From Boseongicola sp. SB0665_bin_10 (lineage in GTDB: Bacteria > Pseudomonadota > Alphaproteobacteria > Rhodobacterales > Rhodobacteraceae), in the NCBI GenBank assembly GCA_009838075.1, contig VXSG01000050.1, positions 44,978 through 108,977 on the forward strand: 64,000 nt of DNA, written 5' to 3'. This document shows, in pieces, positions 45,020-53,763 of the stretch. The position numbers and the translations under genes were made by a program. Position 1 is the first letter of the stretch. Each line of letters begins with the position of its first letter. Under the pieces are notes generated by a model, which worked only from the letters and a program-made list of their open reading frames with translations, did not search any database and was not told the DNA's origin.

Positions 45020-45952
45020 ATGTCCTATCTCGACAACATCCGGACCTTCGTGCGTGTCTACGAACTGGGCAGCATGTCCGCCGCTGGGCGCGATCTCAGG
45101 ATTTCGCCCGCGGTCACTTCCTCGCGCATTTCGCAACTGGAAGAACATCTTAGCGTCCGCCTCTTTCAGCGCACGACCAGAAGCCTGACGCCGACCGAGC
45201 AGGGCCGGGCGTTCTACAGCGGGGCCTGTGCGGTTCTTGAGTCCGTCGAGAATGCCGAAGCCCAGGTGGTCAACATTACGGAAAACCCCAAGGGGTCGCT
45301 CTATGTCGCTGCACCACTCGGTGTCGGGCGCCGTCTTGTCGCGCCGCAAGTCCCGGAATTCCTGAAACTGTACCCGGAGGTGAGCGTCCGGTTGCGCTTG
45401 ACCGATCGCAAGGTCGACCTGACGACGGAGGGCCTCGATCTCGCCTTCTTCCTTGGCAAGCCCGAGGACAGCAATCTCCGTATCCGCAAGTTCGCCGACG
45501 TGGAGCGGGTGCTCTGCGCCGCGCCCAGGTATCTCAAGACGCGTGGGCATCCGTCGAGCGGGGACGAACTCGTCGCCGACGGGCACGAATGCCTCAACCT
45601 GCGGTTTCCCGGTGCAACCGAATTCCATTGGCGCCTGAAGACCTCGGAAGGTCTCAGGCGGTTCCGGGTGTCCGGGCGCTGCGAGGCGGATGACGGGGAC
45701 GTGCTGACCGACTGGGCGCTTGCCGGGCATGGGATCGTGCTGAAGCCGATCTTCGAAGTGGCGGAGCACCTGAAGTCGCGTCGCCTCGTGCCGGTTGCGA
45801 CAGCCACGCCGCCCGAACCGGTCCAGATGGCCTGCCTGTTCACGCATCGTCGGGGGCAGGATCCGAAGACACGTCTCTTCATGGAATTCATGATCGAACG
45901 GATCGGCGCAATCGTCCGCGATGCCGAAAAGAGGATTCAGCTGCCCCGGTAG
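45020..45952 (+). CDS. LysR-family regulator of urate catabolism
   Basis: This 310-residue LTTR has the N-terminal HTH MSYLDNIRTFVRVYELGSMS through RLFQRTTRSLTPTEQG (residues about 1-60) and a C-terminal effector domain of the CrgA-like group. It sits between puuD and the hydroxyisourate hydrolase gene, overlapping the latter convergently by 16 bp. Control of the purine genes by a purine-derived ligand is an inference from position. Confidence 0.88.
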   Translation: MSYLDNIRTFVRVYELGSMSAAGRDLRISPAVTSSRISQLEEHLSVRLFQRTTRSLTPTEQGRAFYSGACAVLESVENAEAQVVNITENPKGSLYVAAPLGVGRRLVAPQVPEFLKLYPEVSVRLRLTDRKVDLTTEGLDLAFFLGKPEDSNLRIRKFADVERVLCAAPRYLKTRGHPSSGDELVADGHECLNLRFPGATEFHWRLKTSEGLRRFRVSGRCEADDGDVLTDWALAGHGIVLKPIFEVAEHLKSRRLVPVATATPPEPVQMACLFTHRRGQDPKTRLFMEFMIERIGAIVRDAEKRIQLPR

Positions 45953-46290
45953 GTCGAGTAGCCGAATGGCGAGAGAAGCAGCGGCACATGGTAGTGTGCA
46001 GCCTCGGACATGCCGAACCTGATCGGAACGACACCAAGGAACCGCGGGCTCCCGGATGGCGTCCCGGCGGCGTCGAGATAGTCGCCGGCGTGAAAGACGA
46101 GCTCGTAGACGCCGGTCGCGAAGCTGCCTTCGGGCAGGATCTGCTCGTCGGTTCGCCCGTCGCCGTTCGTCACGAGTGTCTTGAGGTGCGCGCGCATGTC
46201 GCCCTCGATCCTGAAGAGTTCGACTTTCAGCCCCTTGGCTGGGCAGCCGCGCGCCGTGTCCAGCACGTGTGTGGTCAGGTATCCGGCCAT
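45937..46290 (-). CDS. uraH: 5-hydroxyisourate hydrolase (transthyretin-like)
   Basis: This 117-residue protein is a transthyretin-related HIU hydrolase: N-terminal MAGYLTTHVLDTARGCPA (catalytic His), the conserved FHAGDYLD, HYHVPLLLSPFGYSTYRGS with the diagnostic C-terminal YRGS. It converts the PuuD product to OHCU. Its 3-prime end overlaps the LysR gene by 16 bp. It is divergent from the PuuE-UraD gene. Confidence 0.95.
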   Translation of the reverse strand: MAGYLTTHVLDTARGCPAKGLKVELFRIEGDMRAHLKTLVTNGDGRTDEQILPEGSFATGVYELVFHAGDYLDAAGTPSGSPRFLGVVPIRFGMSEAAHYHVPLLLSPFGYSTYRGS

Positions 46291-46437
46291 ATCAGTCCCT
46301 CCGAAATTCAGTATCCTGCAGCCCCCGGTGCCGCCGGGTCGGAAATCGCCTGTCAGAAGGCTCCTTCAAGTATATTTTGAAATGCAATTCAATTGTCTTG
46401 GTTTACAAGTGACCAACCTTGGAACTGGAGGCCATCC
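46291..46437. promoter_or_regulatory. uraH/puuE-uraD divergent promoter
   Basis: This gap contains the inverted repeat TTCAA-N7-TTGAA at 46365-46381 in an AT-rich block, a candidate site for the nearby LysR protein. GGAGG precedes the GTG start at 46438. Confidence 0.4.
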
Positions 46438-47850
46438 GTGACACGCTATCCTCGTGACATGACCGGCTATGGCGCATCGCCGCCCAAGGCCAACTGGCCT
46501 GGCGGGGCGAAGATCGCCGTGCAATTCGTCCTGAACTACGAAGAGGGCGGTGAGAGCTGCATTCTCCATGGCGACCCGGCCTCGGAGGCGTTTCTCTCGG
46601 AAGTCACCGGCGCCCAGCCCTGGCCGGGACAACGCCACTGGAACATGGAGTCGATCTACGAATACGGCGCTCGCGCCGGATTCTGGCGGGTCCGCCGAAT
46701 TCTGAAGGACGTTCCGGTCACGGTCTACGGCGTGGCGACTGCGCTCGCCCGCGCGCCCGAGCAGGTTGCGGCAATGAAGGCGGCCGGTTGGGAGATTGCG
46801 AGCCACGGCCTGAAATGGATCGAGCACAAGGACATGCCGCCTGAAGAGGAGCGCACGCAGATCCGCGAGGCGATCCGGCTCCATGCCGAGGTGACGGGAG
46901 AGGCTCCGCGCGGCTGGTACACGGGGCGCTGCTCCATGAACACGGTCGAACTGGCGGCGGCGGAAGGAGAGTTCGCCTACATCGCCGACAGCTACGCCGA
47001 CGATCTGCCGTACTGGGTCCGCGCCGGCGGAAAGGACCAGTTGATCGTGCCCTACACGCTGGATTGCAATGACATGCGGTTCGCGATCCAGGCCGGGTTT
47101 GCAACCGGCAATGACTTTGAGACGTTGGTGAAGGACGCGTTCGACGTGCTCTACGAGGAGGGTCGGGCCGGCGTTCCGAAGATGCTGTCGGTCGGGCTTC
47201 ATTGCCGGCTGATCGGCCGTCCGAGCCGCGCGGCCGCGCTTCGCCGGGTGCTGGAGCATATCCGGAGCCACGACGGTGTCTGGTTCGCGACGCGGCTCCA
47301 GATTGCCGAGCACTGGGCGGCGGAGCATCCCCCGGCGCGAAAGGTGCGGCCCTCGGAAATGGACCGGGAGACCTTCGTGACCGAATTCGGCGGGGTCTTC
47401 GAGCATTCGCCCTGGATTGCCGAGGATGCACATGCGCTCGAACTTGGGTCGATGCATGACAGCGCAGTCGGCGTTCATGCGGCGCTGGTTCGCATCTTCC
47501 GCGCGGCGTCCAGGGAAAGGCGCCTTGAAGTGCTGGCTGCGCATCCGGACCTTGCAGGCAAGCTGGCCCAGGCCAGGCGGCTGACGGACGAGTCGGCCGC
47601 CGAGCAGGCCTCGGCCGGTCTCGATGCCCTGACCGACAGGGAGCGCGCTACGTTCACGAAACTGAACGACGCCTACACTTCCAAGTTCGGATTTCCTTTC
47701 ATCATTGCCGTCCGTGACAACACCAAGGCATCGATCATGGAAGCGTTCCGTCGTCGGATCGACAACGACCGGGACGCCGAGTTCGCCGAGGCCTGTCGGC
47801 AGGTCGAACGGATCGCCGAGCTAAGGCTTCGGGAGAAGCTGGGGGCATGA
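46438..47850 (+). CDS. puuE: Bifunctional allantoinase PuuE / OHCU decarboxylase UraD fusion
   Basis: This 470-residue protein joins two steps. Residues 1 to about 300 form a polysaccharide-deacetylase-fold PuuE allantoinase (RYPRDMTGYGASPPKANWPGG; NYEEGGE; ASHGLKWIEHKDM; SVGLHCRLIGRPSR). Residues about 305-470 form OHCU decarboxylase (FVTEFGGVFEHSPWIAE; catalytic His in LAAHPDLAGKLA; FGFPFIIAVRDN). Together they take OHCU to allantoin and on to allantoate. I chose GTG 46438 because GGAGG lies 7 bp upstream; the TTG at 46393 is less likely. The stop overlaps allA by 4 nt. Confidence 0.92.
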   Translation: MTRYPRDMTGYGASPPKANWPGGAKIAVQFVLNYEEGGESCILHGDPASEAFLSEVTGAQPWPGQRHWNMESIYEYGARAGFWRVRRILKDVPVTVYGVATALARAPEQVAAMKAAGWEIASHGLKWIEHKDMPPEEERTQIREAIRLHAEVTGEAPRGWYTGRCSMNTVELAAAEGEFAYIADSYADDLPYWVRAGGKDQLIVPYTLDCNDMRFAIQAGFATGNDFETLVKDAFDVLYEEGRAGVPKMLSVGLHCRLIGRPSRAAALRRVLEHIRSHDGVWFATRLQIAEHWAAEHPPARKVRPSEMDRETFVTEFGGVFEHSPWIAEDAHALELGSMHDSAVGVHAALVRIFRAASRERRLEVLAAHPDLAGKLAQARRLTDESAAEQASAGLDALTDRERATFTKLNDAYTSKFGFPFIIAVRDNTKASIMEAFRRRIDNDRDAEFAEACRQVERIAELRLREKLGA

Positions 47851-48374
47851 GCAGGACCCTCGTGGCACGTCCGCTCACCGCGGAGGCATTCGCGCCGTTC
47901 GGCGACGTTCTCGAGGCCAGGGGCGATCCAGACAGGATCATCAATGACGGTCGCTGCGGCCGGTTCCACGACCGTGCCCGCCTCGACTTCGGGTCCGACG
48001 GGCGCGCAGGCATCAGCGTCTTCCTGGGCGAGACAGTCGCCTGGCCGGTGGAAATTGCCCATGTCGAGCGGCACCCGGACGGCAGCCAGGCATTCGTTTC
48101 GATGTCCGGTCATCCCTTTCTGGTCGTGGTCGCGCCGGATGAGGGCGGCGTGCCAGGCACGCCTTGCGCCTTCGTCGCCGCGCTCGGCCAAGGCGTGAAC
48201 TTCCACCGTGGAACTTGGCATGGGGTCCTGGCCCCCCTGCATGCACCAGGCCTGTTCGCAGTCGTGGATCGGATTGGCGACAGCCCGAACCTCGAAGAAC
48301 ACTGGTTCGACTCCCCGTGTCTCGTCGAGGCAGGAGCGGAATGTGCCGATTCGGTGCCGGCGCAGGCATCGTGA
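47847..48374 (+). CDS. allA: Ureidoglycolate lyase AllA
   Basis: This 175-residue protein has the AllA pattern: N-terminal PLTAEAFAPFGDVLE, the central FVSMSGHPFLVVVAP, GQGVNFHRGTWHGVLAPL and a final FAVVDRIGDSPNLEEHWF. It cleaves ureidoglycolate to glyoxylate and urea. The 4-nt overlap with puuE-uraD shows co-translation. The product glyoxylate could be used by the general carbon pathways; no malate synthase is in the window. Confidence 0.93.
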   Translation: MSRTLVARPLTAEAFAPFGDVLEARGDPDRIINDGRCGRFHDRARLDFGSDGRAGISVFLGETVAWPVEIAHVERHPDGSQAFVSMSGHPFLVVVAPDEGGVPGTPCAFVAALGQGVNFHRGTWHGVLAPLHAPGLFAVVDRIGDSPNLEEHWFDSPCLVEAGAECADSVPAQAS

Positions 48375-48561
48375 CACGACAGGAAGTCTCTTTGCCGATG
48401 CATCAATCCGGGTGCCGGAACAACTCTGAGAGGCATGCCGGTCTCCTGTGCTGCCGCGCCGTTGCCCAGTGGATCCGGCATGCGGTGGCGACACCGGCCT
48501 GAATCGTCTGCGATCATGGCGGGCGGCGAGGGCGACGTTCCGCCCACGGCGTCCCGCAGGT

Positions 48562-49404
48562 TCAATTTGCCATCCCGCCAATGGAGGGATTCAGCGCCAT
48601 GTGACGGTTGACGTCCTTGTAGAGCAAGTAGCGGAAGCGGCCCGGCCCGCCCGCGTAGCACGCCTGCGGGCAGAAAGCGCGGAGCCACATGTAGTCTCCG
48701 GCTTCCACCTCGACCCAGTCCTGGTTGAGCCGGTAGACGGCCTTGCCCTCGATCACGTAGAGGCCGTGCTCCATGACGTGGGTTTCGGCGAAGGGAATGA
48801 CGGCGCCGGGTTCTAGGGTCACGATATTGACATGCATGTCATGGCGCATGTCTCCGGGATCGACGAACCGCGTGGTGGCCCACTTTCCGGCCGTTCCGGG
48901 CATGGGCGTCGGCGCGATGTCCTGCTCGTTGGCGATGATGACGTCTGGCTCGGGAAGACCTTCGACGCGCTGGTAGGCCTTGCGGATCCAGTGAAAGCGG
49001 CATGCGGCATCGCCTTCGTTCCTGAGCGTCCAGTTCGTTTCCGGCGGCAGGTAGACATAGCTCCCGGGTCTGAGAGCGTGCGCCACCCCCTCGATGGCGA
49101 TCCTGGACGTGCCGTCGACGACGAAGATGACTCCCTCTGCACGGCAGTCGGTTTCCGGCCTTTCGGATCCGCCGCCCGGGGCGACCTCCATGATGTATTG
49201 GGAGAATGTCTCGGCAAAGCCGCTGAGCGGGCGCGACAGCACCCAGAGTCGCGTGCCCGTCCAGAATGGCAGGCAACTCGTGACGATGTCCTGCATGGTG
49301 CCCTTGGGAATGACCGCGTATGCCTCCGTGAACATGGCGCGATCCGTCAGCATCTGTTCCTGCGGCGGGTGCCCTCCGGTCGGGGCAAAGTAGCGTGAGG
49401 TCAT
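48562..49404 (-). CDS. allE: (S)-ureidoglycine aminohydrolase AllE
   Basis: This 280-residue bicupin protein matches AllE, which converts S-ureidoglycine to S-ureidoglycolate and ammonia. Visible blocks are RYFAPTGGHPPQ, the first cupin GVIFVVDGTSRIAIEGVAHAL, and the second cupin with HVMEHGLYVIEGKAVYRLNQDWVEVEAGDYMWLRAFCPQACYAGG. The start at 49404 (MTSRYFAPTGG) is the family start. It is convergent with allA (187-bp gap). The step before it (allantoate to ureidoglycine) has no gene in the window. Confidence 0.93.
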   Translation of the reverse strand: MTSRYFAPTGGHPPQEQMLTDRAMFTEAYAVIPKGTMQDIVTSCLPFWTGTRLWVLSRPLSGFAETFSQYIMEVAPGGGSERPETDCRAEGVIFVVDGTSRIAIEGVAHALRPGSYVYLPPETNWTLRNEGDAACRFHWIRKAYQRVEGLPEPDVIIANEQDIAPTPMPGTAGKWATTRFVDPGDMRHDMHVNIVTLEPGAVIPFAETHVMEHGLYVIEGKAVYRLNQDWVEVEAGDYMWLRAFCPQACYAGGPGRFRYLLYKDVNRHMALNPSIGGMAN

Positions 49405-49584
49405 GACAACTCCGGGAATGGCGATACGACGGCAGAATAAGGTCGGCACGCCTCCTGCGAACATACGGAACTTCGCAACAGCACCTTTCGGAAAGTCAGG
49501 CAAATCCCGGGTGCCTGACGAAACAGGCCTATGCGGCGAAACCGCGAACCCGTGCCGTCAGTCACCGCAGGTGCCGAGAACCCG

Positions 49585-50532
49585 TCAGGCGTTGCACCGC
49601 CACGCATCTTCGCTGCCGGTCAGCAACTGGTCGATTTCACGTCGTGACGGCATTGACGGCGCGGTGCCGGGACGCGTGACGGATATGCCCGCCGCCGCGC
49701 AGGCGAAACGGACGGCGTCGACGGGCGCCTGCCCCTCGGCAAGTGCGGTCGCAAACCCTCCGTTGAATGCATCGCCCGCTCCCGTGGTTTCGACAACTTC
49801 ACCGGCGGCGAATGCAGGCACGTGAACCGACGCGGATGCGTCGCGGTAATACGCGCCGTTCTCCCCAAGCGTGATGATTGCGGCGCCCGCTCCGGCAGCG
49901 AGAAGCGCCTCCGCGGCCCGGTCGGCATCCTCGACCGAGGCGACCGGGATGCCGGTGAGTCCCTCCGCTTCGGATTCGTTTGGTGTCACGAAATCGCAGA
50001 GCGCGAGCATTCCGGGCGGCAAGTCCGCGGCCGGGGCTGGATTGAGTATTGTGCGGACCCTTGCGCCTCGAGCAATCTCAAGCGCCCTGAACGCCGCGTC
50101 GATCGGCTGCTCAAGCTGGGTGACGAAGATGCCCGCGCCCTCAATCAGGTTCCCGCGCGCCTCGATGTCCTCCACGGAAATCTCCCGCGCGGCTCCCGGG
50201 GAAACGATGATCGCGTTGTCGCCGGTATTGTCGTCGACAAAGATGAAGGCAGCGCCCGTGTAGCTGTCACCGTGCTGGGTGACGACCGGCGTGACCCCCG
50301 CGTTTCTCCAGGTCTCAAGCGCAATGTCGGCGAAGGCATCCTTGCCAAGCCGGGACACGAAATGCGCGTTTCCGCCCGCTCTCGCCGCCGCGACTGCCTG
50401 GTTTGAGCCCTTTCCGCCCGGACCCAGGACGAAGCCGTTGCCAAGGATCGTTTCGCCGATCCGGGGCATGCGTCCGGCGCGATAGGACGTATCGGCGACG
50501 AACACGCCGAGGATGACGATTTTCCCGCTCAA
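49585..50532 (-). CDS. rbsK: PfkB-family sugar kinase (ribokinase)
   Basis: This 315-residue kinase shows the PfkB signature at both ends: GPGGKGSNQAVAAARAGGNAHFVSRLGKDAF near residues 38-66 and TTGAGDAFNGGFATALAEGQ near residue 250 with the catalytic Asp. Length and the N-terminal VLGVFVADTSYRAGRMPRIGETI fit ribokinase. It follows rbsD by 7 bp at the distal end of the iol operon. A role in ribose released from nucleosides or in a cyclitol-derived sugar is possible. Confidence 0.85.
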   Translation of the reverse strand: MSGKIVILGVFVADTSYRAGRMPRIGETILGNGFVLGPGGKGSNQAVAAARAGGNAHFVSRLGKDAFADIALETWRNAGVTPVVTQHGDSYTGAAFIFVDDNTGDNAIIVSPGAAREISVEDIEARGNLIEGAGIFVTQLEQPIDAAFRALEIARGARVRTILNPAPAADLPPGMLALCDFVTPNESEAEGLTGIPVASVEDADRAAEALLAAGAGAAIITLGENGAYYRDASASVHVPAFAAGEVVETTGAGDAFNGGFATALAEGQAPVDAVRFACAAAGISVTRPGTAPSMPSRREIDQLLTGSEDAWRCNA

Positions 50533-50539
50533 TCGTTCA

Positions 50540-50992
50540 TCACGCGTCTGGCGGAATCACGCCCTTGCGGAACATGAAGCATCCGTAGAAGCGCCGCTCC
50601 CCGGTCTGGATCACCGCATAGGATTCACGGGCGAGGTCGTAGAAGGCGAAGCGCTCGACGCTTACCAGCGCGCGGTGCCTGCCTTCAGAGGAGTCGATGA
50701 CGGCCTGCACCTCCTTCTGCACGGGCGGCACCTCGTCCGGCGCATCGACCACCTCCATGCGCCCGGCGAAGTCGTCGACGAACGTGTCGAGAGGCAGGAC
50801 AGACAGCACGGCCTCGGCCGCTTCGGCCGCTGTCAGGTTGTCCATGCGCAGAAGTTCGCCCAATGCAGTGTCGCGCGCGACCGAATCCGCGGGAAAGTTC
50901 GTGTCCGCGATGATCAGGACATCGCCATGACCCATTGCCCGCAACGCGCGGAGGACATCGGCGTTCAGCCGGGGGTCGATTCCCTTAAGCAT
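50540..50992 (-). CDS. RbsD/FucU-family sugar mutarotase
   Basis: This 150-residue protein belongs to the RbsD/FucU family, which interconverts anomers of ribose or fucose. The N-terminal His is in RAMGHGDVLIIADTNFP, and the C-terminal ERFAFYDLARESYAVIQTGERRFYGCFMFRKG is the FucU-type end. It probably supplies the right anomer to the kinase or a dehydrogenase in this operon. FucU-like is the closer branch, so fucose/ribose choice is open. Confidence 0.85.
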   Translation of the reverse strand: MLKGIDPRLNADVLRALRAMGHGDVLIIADTNFPADSVARDTALGELLRMDNLTAAEAAEAVLSVLPLDTFVDDFAGRMEVVDAPDEVPPVQKEVQAVIDSSEGRHRALVSVERFAFYDLARESYAVIQTGERRFYGCFMFRKGVIPPDA

Positions 50993-51080
50993 GGCTTCCC
51001 CTTCAGAAAGCTGGTCGTTTCGGCGGATCAGGCCCTGCGGACAGGTGATCCTGCACAGGTTGACGCATTTCGATGACTTG

Positions 51081-51938
51081 TCAATTCGACGGGCACGCCG
51101 AAACCGGTCGGCCCGCCTTGAGATCTGTCAGCACCTCGCGCGTTGCCGAGACAAGCGGCGCCTCAACTTCCATGAGGATCTGCACCCGGTCGAACCGGTC
51201 AGGATCGCGGTTCACGGATTCTCGAAGCGCCTGCCCAAAGGCCATGCGCAACTCGGTGCCGATGTTGAACTTGCAGATGGCGGAATCGCGGGCGAGACGC
51301 CTGCGTTGCGCGGACGGGACACCCGAGCCGCCGTGAATCACCAGGGGAATGTCCGTCAACGCCTCGATCGCCGCAATTCGGGCCTCGTCGAGCCCGCCGG
51401 ACTGGTCCCGTTGCAGATGCACGTTGCCTACCGACACCGCCATCGCGTCGATGCCGGTATCGTGGGCAAACTGCGCTGCCTCTTCAGGGTCGGTGCCGGC
51501 AGAGGCCTCTCCCTGGTCATATCCGACGAAGCCGATTTCGCCCTCGCAGGAAATGTCCGCGCCATGTGCCAGTTCGGCAACCTCCGCGGTCTCCGCGATG
51601 TTCTGCGCCAGCGGCTTGCGGGAGCCGTCGAACATCAGGGAGGTGAAGCCCGCATCCAGCGCCGCCTTGCACTCGTCCAAGGTGTATCCGTGGTCGAGAT
51701 GCGCGACCACCGGCACGTCCGTTTCGCTCGCCAGGTGACGAAACATCCGGCCAAGGACCGGCAGCGGCGTATGCGCCCGGCAGGACGGTCCCGCCTGCAG
51801 GATGACGGGGCAGCGCTCCGCTTCCGCAGCCTCGACATAGGCGCGCATGTCTTCCCAGCCCAACGTCACGAGGCCCGCGACAGCGTAGTTTCCGGCGAGC
51901 GCCGGCTGCAGCACGTCCGAAAGCGTTGCCAGCGTCAT
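51081..51938 (-). CDS. iolJ: Class II fructose-bisphosphate-aldolase-family protein (IolJ-like)
   Basis: This 285-residue class II aldolase has the Zn ligands in VAHLDHGYTLDECKAALDAG, the Glu/His segments GEIGFVGY and VSVGNVHLQRD, and the C-terminal HGGSGVPSAQRRRLARDSAICKFNIGTEL. In the operon after iolB and iolC it fits IolJ, which splits 2-deoxy-5-keto-gluconate 6-phosphate into dihydroxyacetone phosphate and malonic semialdehyde. The start overlaps the iolB stop by 4 nt. Confidence 0.87.
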   Translation of the reverse strand: MTLATLSDVLQPALAGNYAVAGLVTLGWEDMRAYVEAAEAERCPVILQAGPSCRAHTPLPVLGRMFRHLASETDVPVVAHLDHGYTLDECKAALDAGFTSLMFDGSRKPLAQNIAETAEVAELAHGADISCEGEIGFVGYDQGEASAGTDPEEAAQFAHDTGIDAMAVSVGNVHLQRDQSGGLDEARIAAIEALTDIPLVIHGGSGVPSAQRRRLARDSAICKFNIGTELRMAFGQALRESVNRDPDRFDRVQILMEVEAPLVSATREVLTDLKAGRPVSACPSN

Positions 51939-52777
51939 TTGAACTTGGCGATCATGTCCTTGATGCCGGGAATCGTTTCGAGCTGGTCGGCATGCGAGGG
52001 TTGAAAGTACTGTATGAGAGATCGCTGGCTGAGCCCGCCGAGAATGGTGAAATAGTACATGTCGTATCCCGGCAGCACGCAGCAAGGGTGGTACCCGCGG
52101 TCCAGGCAGATCGTGGAGCCGTCGACGATGTGATAGGCGTCCCCGGGCTTGCCGTCCTCGCGCTGAAGCATTTGCACGCCGGAGCCGTGCTTCGGGCGGA
52201 ACCGGAAATTGTAGGTCTCGTCGTGGCGCGTCTCGTCGGGCAGGCGGTCGGTGTCGTGCTTGTGGCTCGGGAACCCCGACCAGCCGCCGGCACCCACGGT
52301 GAAGAGCTCGCTGACGAGCAGCCGGCCCACCTTGCCATGCTGTCTCTGGCCCAGGATGTGCTTGATCTTGCGATGCGTCTTGGTGTCGTCGGAGCCGTAC
52401 TGCACGATGTCGAGTTCGTCCGAACGCACGGCAAATGGCTCAAGCACGTCATCGAACCTTGCGCCGGCGACAAAGACCTCGGCGCTGCCTGACTTGCACA
52501 CCATTTCCGCCTTTGCGCCGGTGGGCACATAGACACCTTCGGGTTCGCCGTCCCAGACGTCTTCGGTGCGTCCGCCCAGAGCGTCGAACCTGGCACCCGC
52601 GGCATCGACATCGACGGTGCCCGTCGCGGGAACGATGCAGGTCTCGTATCCCGGGACAGCGTATTCGAACGCGTCTCCCTCCTTCAGCTTGACGATATTG
52701 AAGTAGTTGAGCGGCACCGTCGTGTTTTCGGCATCGACGACCGGCCTGTTCTGGTTGTCGTAAGGGGCGATATGCAT
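51935..52777 (-). CDS. iolB: 5-deoxy-glucuronate isomerase (IolB)
   Basis: This 280-residue bicupin has the IolB pattern: IVKLKEGDAFEYAVPGYETCIVPATGTVDVDA, GRTEDVWDGEPEGVYVPTGA, and in the second half the metal-binding FPSHKHDTDRLPDETRHDETYNFRF with closing YHPCCVLPGYDMYYFTILGG. It isomerises 5-deoxy-glucuronate, the IolD product, to the substrate of IolC. It lies 5 bp downstream of iolC. Confidence 0.93.
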   Translation of the reverse strand: MHIAPYDNQNRPVVDAENTTVPLNYFNIVKLKEGDAFEYAVPGYETCIVPATGTVDVDAAGARFDALGGRTEDVWDGEPEGVYVPTGAKAEMVCKSGSAEVFVAGARFDDVLEPFAVRSDELDIVQYGSDDTKTHRKIKHILGQRQHGKVGRLLVSELFTVGAGGWSGFPSHKHDTDRLPDETRHDETYNFRFRPKHGSGVQMLQREDGKPGDAYHIVDGSTICLDRGYHPCCVLPGYDMYYFTILGGLSQRSLIQYFQPSHADQLETIPGIKDMIAKFK

Positions 52778-52782
52778 GGTCT

Positions 52783-53763
52783 CTATCCTTCGGTCGGGCC
52801 GGGATGATCGGCCAGGAATGCTTCAAGCGTTCGGGTGTCGGGCAGGGCCGGGGCGCATCCAGGGCGAGAGACGGTGATCGATGCGCAGGCGGAGCCCCGC
52901 AGAATCGCGGACTTCAAGTCATGCCCGTCAGCCAGAGAGGTCATGAGACCGGCCATGAAGCTGTCTCCCGCACCCGTAGGTTTCAGCGCGTTGACGGGAT
53001 AGATTCCCGTCCGGATTTCCTTGCCGCCCGCGAAGGTGATCGCGCCTTCATGGCCCATCTTGTAGACCACGATTTCGGCGGAGGTCTCCGAAAGGCCCCG
53101 GGCCTTGTCCAATCCCTTGTCGTAGTCTCCCGCCACGAATCCGAATTCCTCGTCATTGCCGACGATCATGTCGCATCCTGCGGCCGCACGGCTCAGCACT
53201 TCGGCAGCGACCTCGGGAGACGGCCATGAATAGGGGCGGTAGTCCACGTCGAATATGATCGGAAGCCCAGCCGCCCTTGCAAGCTCGAAGGCCCTGAACG
53301 TGGCGGATCGTGACGGCTCCGCCGCAAACACCGTGCCCGCCGTGATGAGCGCGCCGAAGCGCTCGTATTCCACGGCTTCGACATCGCTCTCGTCCATCTG
53401 GAAGTCCGCTGCGCCGTTTCTGTAGATGACGTTCCGGTGGCCTTCAACCACGCTCTCGTAGACCGCGAGCGAGTTGCGGAATTCCCCGCCCACCTTGGCG
53501 ACATGGGCCGTGTCAACCCCGTAGTGTTTCAGCCGATTGATGCAGTAGCTTCCGATCGAATCGTCAGACGTCCGCGTCACGAGGGCAGCCTTGCCACCGA
53601 GCTTGCAGATTCCAGCGCCAATGTTCGCCGAACTGCCCCCGAGATCGACCGTCATGCGCTCGGCATGCTCCAGCTGTATCCCTGCATCGGTGAAGAAGTC
53701 GATGCCGGCGCGTCCCACGATGATGAAGTTGTTCTGACGGATCCCGTCCAACAGGTCCACCAT
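52783..53763 (-). CDS. iolC: 5-dehydro-2-deoxygluconokinase (IolC)
   Basis: This 326-residue PfkB-family kinase matches IolC: FIIVGRAGIDFFTDAGIQLEHAERMTVDLGGSSANIGAG at the N-terminus, FDVDYRPYSWPS, DMIVGNDEEFGFVAGD, and the ATP/catalytic NALKPTGAGDSFMAGLM near residue 275. IolC phosphorylates 5-dehydro-2-deoxygluconate. The ATG overlaps the iolD stop by 1 nt (TGATG). Only this second cluster carries iolC; the first cluster has none. Confidence 0.92.
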   Translation of the reverse strand: MVDLLDGIRQNNFIIVGRAGIDFFTDAGIQLEHAERMTVDLGGSSANIGAGICKLGGKAALVTRTSDDSIGSYCINRLKHYGVDTAHVAKVGGEFRNSLAVYESVVEGHRNVIYRNGAADFQMDESDVEAVEYERFGALITAGTVFAAEPSRSATFRAFELARAAGLPIIFDVDYRPYSWPSPEVAAEVLSRAAAGCDMIVGNDEEFGFVAGDYDKGLDKARGLSETSAEIVVYKMGHEGAITFAGGKEIRTGIYPVNALKPTGAGDSFMAGLMTSLADGHDLKSAILRGSACASITVSRPGCAPALPDTRTLEAFLADHPGPTEG

